From Alviniconcha marisindica (Eukaryota > Mollusca > Gastropoda > Provannidae), in the NCBI GenBank assembly GCA_018857735.1, contig JABMCL010002018.1:903501-967500 (forward strand): 64,000 bases of DNA. The letters run 5' to 3'. The position numbers were made by a program, and so were the translations under genes. How positions within the stretch are numbered: position 1 is the stretch's first letter; every line of letters starts with the position of its first letter. The notes beneath the pieces were generated by a model. The model ran no database searches and was not told where the DNA came from. It was given only the letters and a program-made list of their open reading frames with translations. Shown one piece after another: positions 25,111-38,332 of this stretch.

Positions 25111-27490
25111 CCTTTCACAAAGGTTTTTGGCGAATTCTTTGACAAGCCTGATTTGCCACAAACAAAACGTATGGTATTAGATGCTTTTGGTCATGTGGAT
25201 GTATTTAAAGCGACTGATGTTTATTTAGAAACGCACAGTGAGTGCCATTCCAGCGTTTTTTTCAAGCTCCACGGGGCATCTCACACACTACCAGTATTAT
25301 TGTATTAATTGCTGTATTACTGTATTAGCCTAGTAATGCTGGTAGAAAGGGTGGGACAGAGAGGGCTAGACGTGCTTGTGAGGTCAAAAATCTCAATGTC
25401 ATTCGCTCAGTTAACTTACGTGTCTGCTTAATTTCAGTTTCCAAACTATAGCAGTTGTTACTATTTTAGCATGTATGCTATTGCTAATATTAGTACAGTA
25501 ATAATGCTTGTTTTCAGTTGCTTCCAAACTAGTGAGGGGTAGAACGCAGTCAGTCATGAGTGAACACAGCTAGCTTTCAGTTCCAGGCTATATATTTGTA
25601 TACAGCACAGACAGGCCTTTCTTCAAGTCAAAGCTTGTGCATTGGCTCATGCAGTGCCTGTCTCATCACTCATGCACTTTGCATGAACTTTCTTTATTGT
25701 TGATGCACAAAAATCATTGCATTGCAGTATTTGCACACCAGCGGTCATGCTCATTGCAAAATTGTGTGTATTTATATTACATTTTTGGGGTGCAGTATGC
25801 ATTTTAGCTACATTGCTCTGTCACTGTACACAAAATATCTGAACACTGCTTGAAATTGCTCACTGGTGGCTGCCACATCACTAAACACTACTTCCAAACT
25901 CAATGACAGTGTAATCTTAGCTCCATGCTGGCACACACTGCAAGTCCAGTGAATGAAGAGTGGAATCTGGATGATAATGAAATAAATGCGTAAGCTAATA
26001 TAATTTTTGGACTATATATGGCTACCAACCCATCCCCAGTCAGACAGTCTGATCCCTGCGCGTTCTATAAGTTATAAGATATACTTATAGTCAGTAGTGT
26101 CTGGTCTGCAAATAAAATTTGCATACTTTTTCGAAGAATGATAATGATTAATTTGAAACTACAGTTTCTGCTACAGTCATTGTGTTTGTGTGTGTGTGTG
26201 TCTGTGTGTGTTTCCGTGTAATACTTTATGTAAATTGTTTTGGTAGGACTGTGCTCTACATCAGTACATGTGTATAGAATATCATATTTAGGTTAATATG
26301 TATCATGTGAGCGTTCAGGGCATTGATAGCGCATGATAAATGTACATTGTTATTAAACTGAATCCTAACAAACCCGTATCTGGAAGAAGAATCAGTCTTG
26401 TGTTAGAGTCAGACTGACCAGAAATGGCATACCTTGCCAAACTGATCAGTGTTATTTTCCAGTCAATCGGTAGTGGACACGATTCCAAAAATAGGATGTG
26501 GAATGACCTCTTATGCCTAGTCGGACTGTCCGTATGTCAGCATTTACTCAAAGGTGGAAGATAATGAAACCAAAAGCAAAACACGCGTTGGCAGCAAATA
26601 CAAACGAGAGAAAATAGCAGCAGCCTTGATTTTAACTTCCTCTCATTACCACGTCCCACAGTAGATGAGAACTGGTTTACTGGTATATATATATCATCTG
26701 CTGCACAGTTCATCTCCAGAAAATGCTGCTGCATATGACTTTGTGAATCAGGGATGGGGGGAGGCCGCAATCGGGCTGACATACTGGCTGTCATTTATTT
26801 TGTTTGACTAGTTTTCAGAGCAAAACAAAAACACAGCACAGAAAGAGAGTGCATGGGGCATATTGTTGTGTGGGTGTTGGATTTGCTCTGATCAGGAATC
26901 AATGAGATGCAGATGATGCAGATTAAGGGAGCTTTACAGTAACTAAATTGGCCCATAAATAATGAGAAGAAAACACGTGAGAGAGAAGATAGCCAGCGAA
27001 GTTTTTTATTCTCACGCACAGAGCAAAAGTAAAAGCCATTCTGTATCATTGTGTATGCAGACTGTAGCATCTGATCAATGCAGCATACACAAAAACTTAT
27101 CCCAACCCACTGTCATTACAAATATTGTTATTTTAATGATTATGTACTACAGATCTAGGGTAAAAAATGCTCAGATGTTCAAAAACATTTCGGTGCTTTG
27201 CTCAGTGACTGGCTACAGACTACACTACACATTGTAATTTACTTGTGTATTTATGATTATTAAAAAAAAAAAAAAAAAATGGCCACTGCATGAAATGCCA
27301 CATGCCATTGCTAATGCTTGAATCCCTTGATTCCTTCGATTCCTACCCATCATAATGTCAGAAATATTTTTTGTGAATGGAACTTTTTTAATTTAGTGAC
27401 ATGATGAATGTTGATAATATAGTAGTTTACAGGTTGTATTTTGTTTTTCCTTGAAGGCATGTCATATATTGTCAGACCTTTCATTGTGCA
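25111..27490. other. No coding exon seen; probable first intron of the plus-strand zinc-finger gene
   Basis: AT-rich sequence with stops in all frames, a short (TG)n run near 26190, (TA)n near 26680 and an A-run at 27262-27278. No long tandem array, in contrast with the ZFAT introns. Confidence 0.5.
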
Positions 27491-27507
27491 GACTACTGTG
27501 TGTAGGA

Positions 27508-30500
27508 ATGGAGGCTGGAGAGCTGATTGCAGAGCCACAAGGCAGTACAGAAGCTCGCCGTAATGACGATGAGACGGAAACGCATGAAGATGCTGAGTTC
27601 AATGACCTTCCAGTGCACTTCCAGCCTGTCGAGGATGGTGGGAATGATACTGCTGGTCCAGCTGCACCACCTGTCACAGAATCAGTTGTGAGTCATCAGG
27701 CACTTGTAAACTGTGTGCACCATGGGTTCCGCTGAAGGGAAACTCATAAATTTTATGAAATCTTGCATCAGGGCACCCTTTGTTTGGTAAAATGTAGAAT
27801 GTTGTGTGAAATTACAGTTCTTGTATTTTTAAAGTAAAATCTCTGAATTTGCTCTGACACACATTTATCTTGAGGAAGAAAAAATGTGGTTTCTATATTA
27901 TATGCGTGTCCACAGTTTATTTTGTCAGTTCGTTTGAACAGTTTTGTTCATTGTTTTTCTTGTTGCTTTGTTCTCCCCTATAATCCTCACAGCAAACCGG
28001 TTCTGATAGACAGTGGCAGCTGATTTGTTGTTTTTCTCATTTTTTTCATTTATGGTATGTATAAAACTCAAAAATTCAGTCAAGATAATTATCAATTTGA
28101 ACGACACGTTTTGATGAAATGTCAACTGTTTTAACAGATGGAGCCACAACAACCTCAGAGTCAGAGCAAACCAAAGCTGATGGATGCCAGCACTCAATAC
28201 TTTGACAAGGGCATCATGCTGACCCCTAGGTACCCAGACCCACCCCAGGGCAAGGTGGACAGCAGCTGTCAGTACAGCCCCACAGACATTGGCTACCTGT
28301 ACCCCTCCCCCAGCGTTGGTAGCTATAGAGACACCACAGGGGACAGCGGGCTGTATGGATTCTCAAACTCTAGCAGTCACATGAACCCGATGGGATACGC
28401 TGGACTGTATGGGCTGAGTCCCAGTGGACACTGTAATGCCACAGGAAAAGGGTACCCATATGGCCTGGCCAGCACTAGCGGTGACGGTCACAGTGCAGTG
28501 AACAGTGGGGCATACAGACTTTCCGGCTCTGTGAGTAGCGAACATAATGGCATGTCGGGTGGGGGTCAGCTGAGCAGTGAACATAATGGCATGTTGGGTG
28601 GGGGTCACCTGAGTAATGAACGTAACGGCTTGCCAGGCAGGGGGCAGCTTAGAGGTCAACACAGTGACAGTGTGTCGGGTGGGGGTCAGGTGAGAGGTGA
28701 ACATAGCATGTCCGTTGGGGGTCAGTTCAGAGGTGACCATAACAACATGTCGGGCGGGGGTCAGCCAAGAGATGAACGGAATGGCATGTCTGGTGAGGGT
28801 CAGCCAAGAGATGAACGGAACGGCATGTCGGGTGGGGGTCAGGTGAAGAATGAACGTACCAGCACAGCGAGCGGCACTCAGCAGCCCAAGCCCTACCAGT
28901 GTCCTGAGTGCAACGCCAGCTTCACTCGGGTCGACCACCTCAGTCGTCACCTCAAGACGCAACGCTCTCACTTCCACAACGCTATGGTGGGTGACTTGGT
29001 GTGTGGTAGTTTTTTTTGGGGGGTGGGTGGGGGGGATGAAATATGAGATAGAAAGGGGTTGGTGCCTGTTTCAGTCTTTCACTGCTTCAGACTATGTTGG
29101 TCATTTCAGTCTTTGCTCAGAGATGCAGCCTTGGCTTGCGTTGAAGGTCACGGTGTTATCAGTTAAAAAGTTGGAATGAAAGTTTTTTTTCTTTTTTTCT
29201 CTGCACAATCAGTCAATGGGCAGGTGTTGGCAGTGCACCCTCAGCGCCTGGCTTTCTCAGATGCGGTCACACCCACACCTCAGCAACCAGTCCCAACAGA
29301 TTTCTCATGCAGCACAACTTGCCACCTTTTTCACATTAACAGTCTCAACCACTACCAGTGGAAGCTCTGGATGCTAGTACATGTATTTTGTAACATCATT
29401 ATGACACAGTCACTCTCCTACCCTCAGAATATGCTTGCAAGTTCAGCGGTTCTAACCAGAAGATGCAGTCTTGGTGTGCCTTCAGTTCAAGATCATTTTG
29501 TTTTCAGAAAAATCAATTCTTTGTTTTTTAGTCTTGATCCCAATGAGTTCAAACCCATATAGTACTACAGACCATAATACATGGGCAAATGTTAGACTTT
29601 GGTGTCTGTGGATTTGCAAAAAAAATAATGTTTTTTTCTCAGATGCTCTTTAAGTGGGGTCTTTGAAAATGAAACTCATTATCGTCATAACCATTATTGA
29701 GCTTTACACATTTATTTGGGTTTGAGTGACCTTGGTCCATTTTGAAATGGCTGTTATGTTTTTTGGTTTTGAGTGTGAGTTGACCAAACAGTTGGTATTC
29801 TTGTTTTTCTCAATTAAGGGCTAGCTTTTCTTTTCTCATCATGCACCTTTTCACCATCTCCAGCCCCGCAGCTGACATTTTCGGCTCTTGATGCCTGTAC
29901 AATCCACATGTTGTGTCCACAGGCGGACAAGTCTCCAGGACAGTCGCAGTCCCCGGCACAGTACCATGCCTGCCCCCAGTGCAGCAAGCTGTTCACAAGG
30001 CGTGACCACATGAAGCGCCACAGCAAGATCCATTCGCGCGGGGAGCCTGTCAAGTGTGTGGAGTGCCAGATGTGGTTCCCTGCCAAGGCACAGCTGAGCC
30101 GCCACTTGCTGGATGCTCACAACGTCCAGGTGTTCGAGTGCAGTCACTGCTCCAAGGGCTTCTTTCATCCGGAGTACCTGACGCGACACCTGAGGGAAAA
30201 ACACAGCATGGTGGGTGGTGGTGGGGGGGTTAAAGCAGGTGGGTTGGAGAAGAAAAAATCATGATGTCCGAGGAGGAAGCACAACATGGTTTGTGCGACT
30301 GGGAAGGTGGGGGTGGGGGGTAGCCATCAGATTGGTAAAAACGAAAGTACCTGACTCAACACTTGAAGAAAAGCACAACGTTTTGGATGATTTAAAGGCA
30401 TTGGATGTACAGAGAGAATACTCGATTTAGTTGATGCCCAAGAAAAAAGCACAACATACTCGATGGGAGGTGGGGTTAATATGGCATGCTTCATGTTAAA

Positions 30501-31714
30501 CATAGTGCCTGGGAGGTTCTATCAGGTGGTTAAAAGGGAAGAAGTAGCTGACAGAACCTTGCGGAAACGTGGTTAAACAGTTGGTTTGTAGACAGAGTGC
30601 TTGACACTGAGGGAAAAGTGCAACATACTTAATTAGATGCGTGTGGGTGAACTGGATCCCATATGAAACGCATAAGCAAAAAAGCTTGATGATGGTGCCT
30701 CTATGACTGGAAGCCCTCTGTGGTTTTACATCCATTCTTTTTTTTTCTTCTGTCGAATACCAGACTCCAAACGGAAAGATGGCACCATCTCCCCAAGCCC
30801 TCCTTCGGCCTTACCGATGCGGGATCTGTTCCCTGCAGTTCAGGGGCGAGTCGGAGTGCAACCGTCACATGTCTCTGCATTCCAGGCCCGACCGTGACCC
30901 TGCAGCCTCCCTGCGATTGGCACCCAATCAGCAGGCAGGTCTTGGCAGCGCACATGCAGTGTCTCACTCCCTTTCTCAGATGTGGTCGCACCTGCACGGC
31001 CAGTCCAACGAAGATTTCTCAGGCAGCGCAAATGGTTTTGCCATGCCACCTTTTTCGCATTCACAGTGCCTGCCAGGGCAAGACGCACCAGGTCTTGGTA
31101 ACAGTGGGATGATGCAGTCCTTCTCACACCCTAAGGACATGTTTGCGAGCGAGGCGATCAAAACGGAGCCCTTTGATGGTGACGGTGTGACAAACAGTGT
31201 GACGAGTCACCTCAGAGGTGAAGGACAAGGCAGTGATGATAACAAAGGTCGGCACGCTGGCCATGGCAGAAAGGCTCTGGACCACCTGACCCGTTTTCAC
31301 CAGCCACACCACACCGGAAAGCAGCCATTTCTATGCGGGGTGTGTGGGGCAGGTTATGTGCGGGCCCATGAACTGAAGATGCATTTACGGAAGCACACGG
31401 GCCTGCGCCCATTTTCCTGTGTGGAATGCGGAGCAAGTTTTGCCAGCTCCAGCAACTTGATTCGACATCAACGAACCCACTCCGGGGAGAAGCCCTTCAA
31501 GTGTAACCAGTGCATGGGTGCCTTCACTCACAAGGGCGCCCTTATCAATCATGAGAGAATTCACTCTGGTCAGCGGCCCTACGAGTGTGACTTGTGCGGG
31601 GCAGCATTTGCTAGATGCGATGCCCTCAGCAGACACAAAAAGACCCACAAGGAGAACAGAATCAAACAGGAGGAGGATCCTGCATCCATCGACTTGTTCG
31701 GATTGCAGAGTTGA
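27508..31714 (+). CDS. Nine-finger C2H2 zinc-finger protein (unnamed)
   Basis: Four coding exons, all joined in phase 0: 27508-27687, 28138-28986, 29923-30210, 30764-31714; 755 residues. Exon 1 is acidic. Exon 2 has Tyr/Gly/Ser-rich sequence, a degenerate 13-residue repeat (SGGGQ-RDERNGM type, about residues 190-300) and a first finger with an unusually wide H-H spacing (CPEC...HLKTQRSH). Exon 3 has three fingers (360-380, 388-409, 416-437). Exon 4 has one finger (458-478), a 150-residue linker with the SUMO-type motif IKTE (571-574), then four fingers (630-650, 658-678, 686-706, 714-734) with classical TGLRPF, SGEKPF and SGQRPY linkers, and ends with a second IKQE motif. This points to a sequence-specific nuclear regulator, probably SUMO-modified; targets unknown. 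The start is the first ATG after an acceptor at 27490 (CATTGTGCAG). I cannot assign an orthologue. Confidence 0.87.
29205..29470 (+). pseudogene. Relic copy of part of exon 4 in intron 2
   Basis: About 250 bp resembling exon 4 bases 30925-31155 in order: GGCAGGTGTTGGCAGTGCA, CTTTCTCAGATG-GGTC, GATTTCTCA-GCAGC, CCACCTTTTTC-CATT, CAGTC-CTCTC-ACCCT. The frame is broken by indels and stops, so it is a decayed partial duplication, not a working exon. Confidence 0.75.
30262..30645 (+). pseudogene. Degenerate copies of the exon 3 3' end
   Basis: Exon 3 ends TACCTGACGCGACACCTGAG then GGAAAAACACAGCATG|GT. Decayed copies follow: AGGAAGCACAACATGG (about 30272), TACCTGACTCAACACTTGAA (30350), CCCAAGAAAAAAGCACAACA (about 30436) and CACTGAGGGAAAAGTGCAAC (30605). 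They are spaced irregularly at roughly 75-170 bp across intron 3. Confidence 0.75.
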
Positions 31715-33765
31715 CAATTTTAGACCCCCAGCAAAGTCTGCTGCTGACTGTACTGCACCTGTCTCAAAGTTTTGGATGTGACCAAATCCTGTATCTGACA
31801 ACTTACTTTGATGGCACATTTGACAGTTTTGAGCATTGCCGGGTTGCATGTTGGCAGTTCTGACCATTGCTTAAGTCCCACCACGCCTGACTACTTATTG
31901 TTTTGTTGGCAAAGTTAACAGTTCAGAATATTGCCAAGTCTTACACTTACAGCTGTCATCTTTGGATTGACAGTGTGAAATGTTGCCAAGTATGCTTCCC
32001 ACTTTGATGACTCACCAGTGACATTTTATTTTTAAAGTTTATATGGACTGCAAATGGGACATTTGGGAATCTTTGACAAGTACAGTTTTAAATGTACTGA
32101 TACAGTGATTACAAATTTATGTGTACAATCAAAAAGGTGTTTCAAGATTGTTCTTTGTGGAAGTCTTCCTTCATAAAAAAAAAAATGGATTTGTTTCTTA
32201 ACTTTGCTCTACTCCTTTGAGGGTATTAGGAGAGAGTGGTTATTTATATGCGCTGGCTTAAAAACAAAAGTCAAGTGACTAACCATGAGATGTGCCAGTG
32301 GTAAATTATTTTTTTACCCAGCCATACCACTTACCAATGGTATGTTAATATGCTCATCACCCAAAGAATGAGATGCTGGTAACAGTTTCTCTGCCAACCT
32401 CAAGACAAAATGTTTTTTCACACAGGTCTGATATAATTATGTCTTAACATTTTCACCCAGAGAATGAGACACTTGGGCAAGTCACACAGGTCTGATGTGT
32501 AGACTTTTTGCCCAAAGAATGAGACACTTGGACCAGTTTCTCTGCCAAGCTTGAAGACAAAGTGTTTCACACAGGTCCGGAATGCCTTCCATCCAAAGAA
32601 TGAGACTCTTGGACCAGTTTACCTGCTAAGCTGGAAAACAAATTGGGTTTCACACAGGTCTGGAATGCTTTCCATCCAAAGAATGAGACCCTTGGAGCAG
32701 TTTTTCTGCCAAGCTTGATAACAAAGCGAGTTTTTGAGCCTGAATCCAACCCAGGAACTGTGCTGCATGAAACGCAAGCTGACACATGTGGGCTGAGATG
32801 CCCCTGGCCACTTTGGCATTTTCTGCCCTTCTTCGCTGGGCTACAGTCAGCTCTTTGTATTATATGTATAATAATAGTCATATTTTTGATACAGAAAATG
32901 AAGTACAGTATATATATTTTTAAAAAAATGAAGGAAAAAAATGAAGGGACTGGATGCATTCTTGTGTGTGCATAATCAGCTATATGGTGCTGTTTGGAAT
33001 GCTTTTTAAAAATATATATATATTTTTTTTTTAAAGCTTGTTTCAATGCTAGAATTATATGCTTTATGCCAAGATGCATGTTACAAAGTAACTTGACAGG
33101 TTGTCTTCTCAGAACAAGAGTACTACTTTTTATAAAGACAAAGTATACTACTTAACTAGAGGATGGCTTTTAACCACTTTGTCTTTTGTGAAAATGTTTT
33201 AGTTTTTTACTTGTGGTTTGATGACCTTTTGTTTGCCCTGGAATACATGGTTTAATAATATCGATAGTAATAGTGAAATATTTCTAAAGCACCAACCTCT
33301 AACTTAAAAATAGAGCTTGGCATACTGTACAGAATTCAAACATGAGCTACATTCATGTTGAGACACCTCATGTGGAAAATAACAATAACAATGGGTCTGC
33401 AGGAATAGCTCAGTGGTAGAGCTCCGGACTCATGATGAAAGGTTGTGGGTTTGAGTCCCAGCACGAGTGGCAGGAGAAGTTGCTTCAGTTTTTGATGCCA
33501 TGAGAGTGCAGTGAGTGCTTGAAAAACTGAGAATAGCACTGTATATATATATATATTTTTTAAAACAAGCAGTTAAAATTAGAAGAAGCTAAACCGGCAA
33601 GACCTGCATTACGCATGTTTATAATACTTTTTAATAGTGTATTATACATCCTGAGGTGACCCTGTACGGTTGATGGGATGTTAAAATCAAGAACTGACAG
33701 ACTTCTTAACCCCTTCATTGCCACAATGTTTCTTGAAAAGGAACAATAAAAGTGTGAAATTTAAA
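31715..33765 (+). other. Probable 3' UTR of the plus-strand zinc-finger gene
   Basis: Non-coding sequence after the stop. It contains four or five diverged repeats of about 70 bp between 32395 and 32705 (CACACAGGTCTG-AATG, CCAAAGAATGAGAC-CTTGG). The first good AATAAA in a plausible context is near 33746, implying a UTR of about 2 kb that carries a SINE at 33394. Confidence 0.45.
33394..33560 (+). mobile_element. tRNA-derived SINE with a different head
   Basis: The head reads AATAGCTCAGTGGTAGAGCT (A-box) and GGGTTTGAGTCCCAGC (B-box), about 40 nt apart. It lacks a matching acceptor stem, so it is not a functional tRNA. The body ends in AGCACTGTATATATATATA, a tail like those of local LINEs. Confidence 0.75.
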
Positions 33766-34363
33766 ACCATTATTTTTTTGTATTTATTTTTACATTAGCA
33801 TGTGAAAGGATTTTCATCAGAACGCACAATATTGAAATTAGATTTGTAATAGAACCAGAAAATATACTGTTTGCAGGCGTGGATGTGCACTTTTCAGCTC
33901 ATAAATTTTACCAGCTGGGGCAGTGAAGGGGTTAAACAAAGGAGTGTGTTTTAGGAGTTCAGTACTTCATTTTGAAAGGATTCCATTGTATACAAATATG
34001 AAGCTGGTTTGTACACATATTGTTCTAGTTACATATTTGTATGTGCTATAATCATATACCTAAATGTGATAGGTGCATGTTGGCTCGAAACGTTTTGTCA
34101 TATTTACAATAGATCAAAGTTTTATGTCTGTTGCGAGAGAGTTCAGGCACTAGTTATGTTTTTGTGTATAATTACTGTTATTGAGTATGCATTGAGTATG
34201 CCATTTTACTGGTTTGTTTTGAATGTGCTGCTTTTTTGCATAGCTTGTGTTGGGTACAATCTTAACTGCATGCTTACACTAGGAACGGACTGAAAACAGA
34301 GCTGTATTGGTGTAGACAAATGTGTATTATGCTGTTGTATGCTTTGAAAATAGACCAGGTTGT

Positions 34364-34397
<34 letters not shown>

Positions 34398-34698
34398 TGA
34401 GTGAGTGTATGCACGCATGAGTGCATAGAATTAGCTTTCAGCCATTTCAGGTTTGTCAAGTATGTCCACAAAGGGTCATGCTGTTATTCAACTTGTTTTG
34501 CAAGAATCCTGTTTCTTTATTAGTCATTGTCATTTATTGTTATTGTTATACTGGTGTTGTATTTTTGCAGCAAATATTATTTCTTGATTTTGTGAATTAT
34601 ACAAGTAGATACATTAGAATTTCCTGGGCTGGACTTCATATTCTTGGCATAGTGCGTGCGTGCACATGTGTGTGTATGAGAGAGAGTATGCATGTGTG

Positions 34699-34748
<50 letters not shown>

Positions 34749-36964
34749 AGTGATTGTATGAAAAAACCTGATGCGTAGGCAGTCACTGAGCCAGTAGTAA
34801 CCTTAACTTCTGAGGGATTTCAACACTTAATAGTACTTTGTGGAATGAAGATTTACTATGCATTAAGCTGTCTTGTGCATGCTGGTTCAGCCACCATGCA
34901 CGTTCAAAGAATGAGTAGCAGGCCTACAAGATTCTTGGCGTTTCAGCACTGGCATGATTTCCCTTTCCATCTCAACACCACAGTTATGGTTCCCCTTGTT
35001 TAGATTGAGTGAGTGATTTTGTCAGTCTTCATTTCATTAAACAATTCCATTTTGGGTTAGTCAGTTCATGTACAGTCAGTACTGAAACTGGCTAGACCTG
35101 CTGACAGAGTATACAGCCACACTGCTCTGTGTACATGCTGGACAGCAGGAAGGCAAATTGCCGATGCAAAAAACAGCTCCAATACAAATGAACTAAGAAC
35201 ATACATGGCACCAAACTTTACATGCTAACAAGCAACATGATAAACTGCCCCATACAAGTACCAAATACCTCAAAATATTCAATTATTATTAACTGTCACA
35301 CAATCTGCCATTTTCATGACAAAAGAACATTTCAGTCAACGACTTTGTTCAGCACCAGACATGCAATGTCTTTGGCTACTCCTAATGGAATCAGAAAAGT
35401 GGACATGGGATCTTCACTGTGCAAAATGCTGTGTGCACAAGACGGGCAGGGCGGCAATAAGCACACAAGAGGTGAACATATTTATCTATTTTGCCTTTTA
35501 ATGTTTATCACATGTGGTTTACTTCTAGGAACTAGTCTTCTATGTTCTTGCAAAAAAAAAGAAGAAGAAAAGTCAGCTATCTGATTATTTGTCAGCTGCT
35601 TTTCCTTATTTTGAATCTGGTAAAGCAATGGTAAAACCACAAATGGTTTAATGCTAATAATTGGCAGTCTTGGACTTTACAAATACAAAAATTTATTCAC
35701 ATTGCATCTGATCATTTATGAAAGACCAAATATTCAGTTTATTTGACAGTCCATTGAAACGTTTTTAGAAAACCGAACATTTTGAAGAAAATTGGGTGTT
35801 TTATATTGTTATAGTACACTCTTGGTCAACCATGACTATTGCTGGGGGGGGAGGTGGGGGATAAATAAGTGTGACTGGCTGTGTACACAACAGCTTGCCT
35901 CTCTCTGGACAATGTGGGATGTTGACCCAGTCTGTTCTCTGTTTCAAATAATAGTGTAAATCAATAGCAGATGGTCCGATGGGAGGTAATACAGGCAACA
36001 GTCCAGCGCCTCTGGAGAGTGCACTCCCTTCAATTTGACAACATGGCAGATTTGTGATTTCGTTTTCGTTTTTGTTGTTCGTGTTTGACAACTGGCAGTG
36101 CTTTTCTGCCCGAAGGGTTTTGTACAGAAGTTGACAACACAAGGCAAAGATTCCGGATTTTACACTCAAATATTATTACTTAGGCATGATATATTTTGAC
36201 TAGATAGACTCACTCTCTCTCTCCAAGTCTCTCTCACCTTCTTCTTTTTCTTCTTCTTCTATGAGTGACCAACTTTGAGTCATTTTTCTAAGGCTGATGA
36301 AGATTAAGGTTAGTGGTTGTGGGGAGTGCGCATGAAAATAAGGCGGTGGGTGGGCAGTCTGTTTGGCAATTGGGACTGGAAAGATTAGATGGTGCGAGCA
36401 GTGTCCACGTCCAGGGGCTGACTGTTTCACCCGGGCTGTATTTTTGGGAAAGTATGAAAATTTCGTACAGTCCATTCTGCAGAGTGGCAAGTGGCAGGAG
36501 ATGATGGATGCGCAGGACTTCTAATTGTGGGCTGCTGAGTTGGTTTGTGTAATCTGCTGTCGATCGTGCTCTACTGATCAGTCCATGGTGGTACCTGTCA
36601 TAGTTGCAGAGCCTGGAGCTTCCGTGTCTGTGCAATGATTACCAGAGCAGTGCTGTCAGCGTATCGTCACACTTGTTCTGTGGTATAACTTGGAAAAAAA
36701 GCAAAGCTAGCCTTGCTTTAAGAATTTTTCGGAGATGAGGATGACAGTTAACACTTCACAACTGAATTTATAAATATAAGTCATTGACATATATATATAT
36801 ATAACATGTTAATATATATTTTCTTTCTAAATGTTTTCTAATCAGTTCCATTCCTCTTCAAATAAAAATAACTACTGAATGATTTTGGGGTGACCTTAAC
36901 AGAGGTGATTGGAAGAAGTTTATCTCTTCATCGTGCTTTATTTATGTGTGTGTGGTTGTGTGTG

Positions 36965-36985
<21 letters not shown>
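33766..36985. other. Intergenic DNA; no gene seen
   Basis: AT-rich with stops in all frames. Simple repeats: (TG)n 34361-34393, (GA)n 34693-34745, (TA)n near 36790, (TG)n 36948-36997. A non-coding first exon of TRIQK must lie here or in the promoter beyond, but I cannot place it. Confidence 0.5.
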
Positions 36986-37000
<15 letters not shown>

Positions 37001-37068
37001 GACTTTTGGATTTAGTAGGTGAAAACATTTTGTGACTCCTGTGACTGGTTTAAATCTGACATCAGAAA

Positions 37069-37844
37069 ATGACACGGAAAGATGCATCAGGGGTGCAAAC
37101 TCCAACTGAGCAGTATCGCAAGCAAATTGGTATGATTTTCAAATTTATGTGTATGTTTCCTTTTTGGTTTCAGTTTCATAGCAATTTCATTTTGTATGCA
37201 TTCTCATTAATGGTATTGATGCATAGTAATTAATGTCATGGTCAATATTTGATTCACAAACGTCTAAATCAAAGAATGAGTACAGCAAGTGTTGAAACGA
37301 TACTGAATGTCATCTAGATAAACTTAATCAAAATGTCTACTGAGTAATGTCCCTTTGGTGAGAACCATCTTGTTTTCTTTCATCATGATGATGATATTGG
37401 TAATAAATTAATGTATCATGTAATAATAATTAATTTTTAAGTATTGAACTTAAAGCTGAACAAATTTGAGATTGTCTGATGTATTGATGCATGCAATAAA
37501 AAGAGCACTATGTTTTTGTTTTGTTCTTGCACAGGGAAGGGGTTAGGGGTGGGGGGGAGACAGTCTTTTCTTTATTGGAAGAAAAAGTACATCATATAAT
37601 ATATAATTTGTTTGATGCACAATGTGGATAATGTGTACACTAATTGATAGTGACTGTGTGTACATTTTATAATTAATTTCAATGTGTTCAAGAGCATTTA
37701 CTATTATTCTGTCCTTTTTTCTTCTCTTTTTTTCTCAGGAAAACAGGACTGGAAAAAATCCAAGAAAGAGTTGAAAGCTCAGAAGAGGGCAGCTGACCAG
37801 CAGTCACAAGTGGGAATCACAGTAAGTTGTGTGTGTGTGCGTGT

Positions 37845-37925
<81 letters not shown>

Positions 37926-38332
37926 GTGTGTGAGTGTGTGTGTATGCATGTGTGGGTGCATGCGTGTGTGTGGGTGCGCGCGCACGTGCATGTGTGCACA
38001 TACACTTAGAGTCATTGTAAACAATATTTTTTAGATTTGGCTTGAAACTGAGAGGGTCTGGAACTTTGAACATGCTTTTATGTTGTGTGAAGGTCTGTAG
38101 GTGCTGTTTATAAATTTCCATATATATTTATTTATTTCTCAGTTGGTACAAGCTTCCCATAGTACATCACATTGTCATATGTGCATTTCCATGCTTCACT
38201 TGGGGTACGTTTCAGGGGGCACTGTTGGTGGTGGTGACATTGCTGCTGGTGATGGGAGGAATCTACCTTTCCCTATATTGGTACCTGGGCCACCCATCAC
38301 AGCTGACCACCAGCGGAGAGAAACCAGTTTGA
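37069..38332 (+). CDS. TRIQK: TRIQK orthologue: triple QxxK/R motif-containing membrane protein
   Basis: Three exons: 37069-37129, 37739-37821, 38216-38332, with canonical sites and matching phases. The protein is 86 residues, the same length as vertebrate TRIQK as I recall it. The N-terminus MTRKDASGVQTPTEQYRKQI, then GKQDWKKSKK, shows the QxxK/R motifs that name the family. A single hydrophobic segment follows (about residues 49-69, LLVVVTLLLVMGGIYLSLYW), with a short polar tail. The family is a small, conserved, single-pass ER membrane protein of unclear molecular role. The first coding exon begins after the acceptor at 36999-37000, at the end of a (TG)n run, so the 5' UTR continues upstream. 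Two introns carry TG tracts close to splice sites. Confidence 0.95.
37826..37990. repeat. (TG)n microsatellite in TRIQK intron 2
   Basis: A long TG tract starts five bases inside the exon 2 donor (GTAAGT at 37822-37827), followed by TG-rich variants to about 37990. Confidence 0.97.

Noticed and set aside
28363..28977. 204-codon minus ORF
   Set aside because: Antisense shadow of exon 2 of the plus-strand zinc-finger gene.
33394..33466. Possible tRNA gene
   Set aside because: A and B boxes are present but the acceptor stem does not close; SINE head is the better reading.
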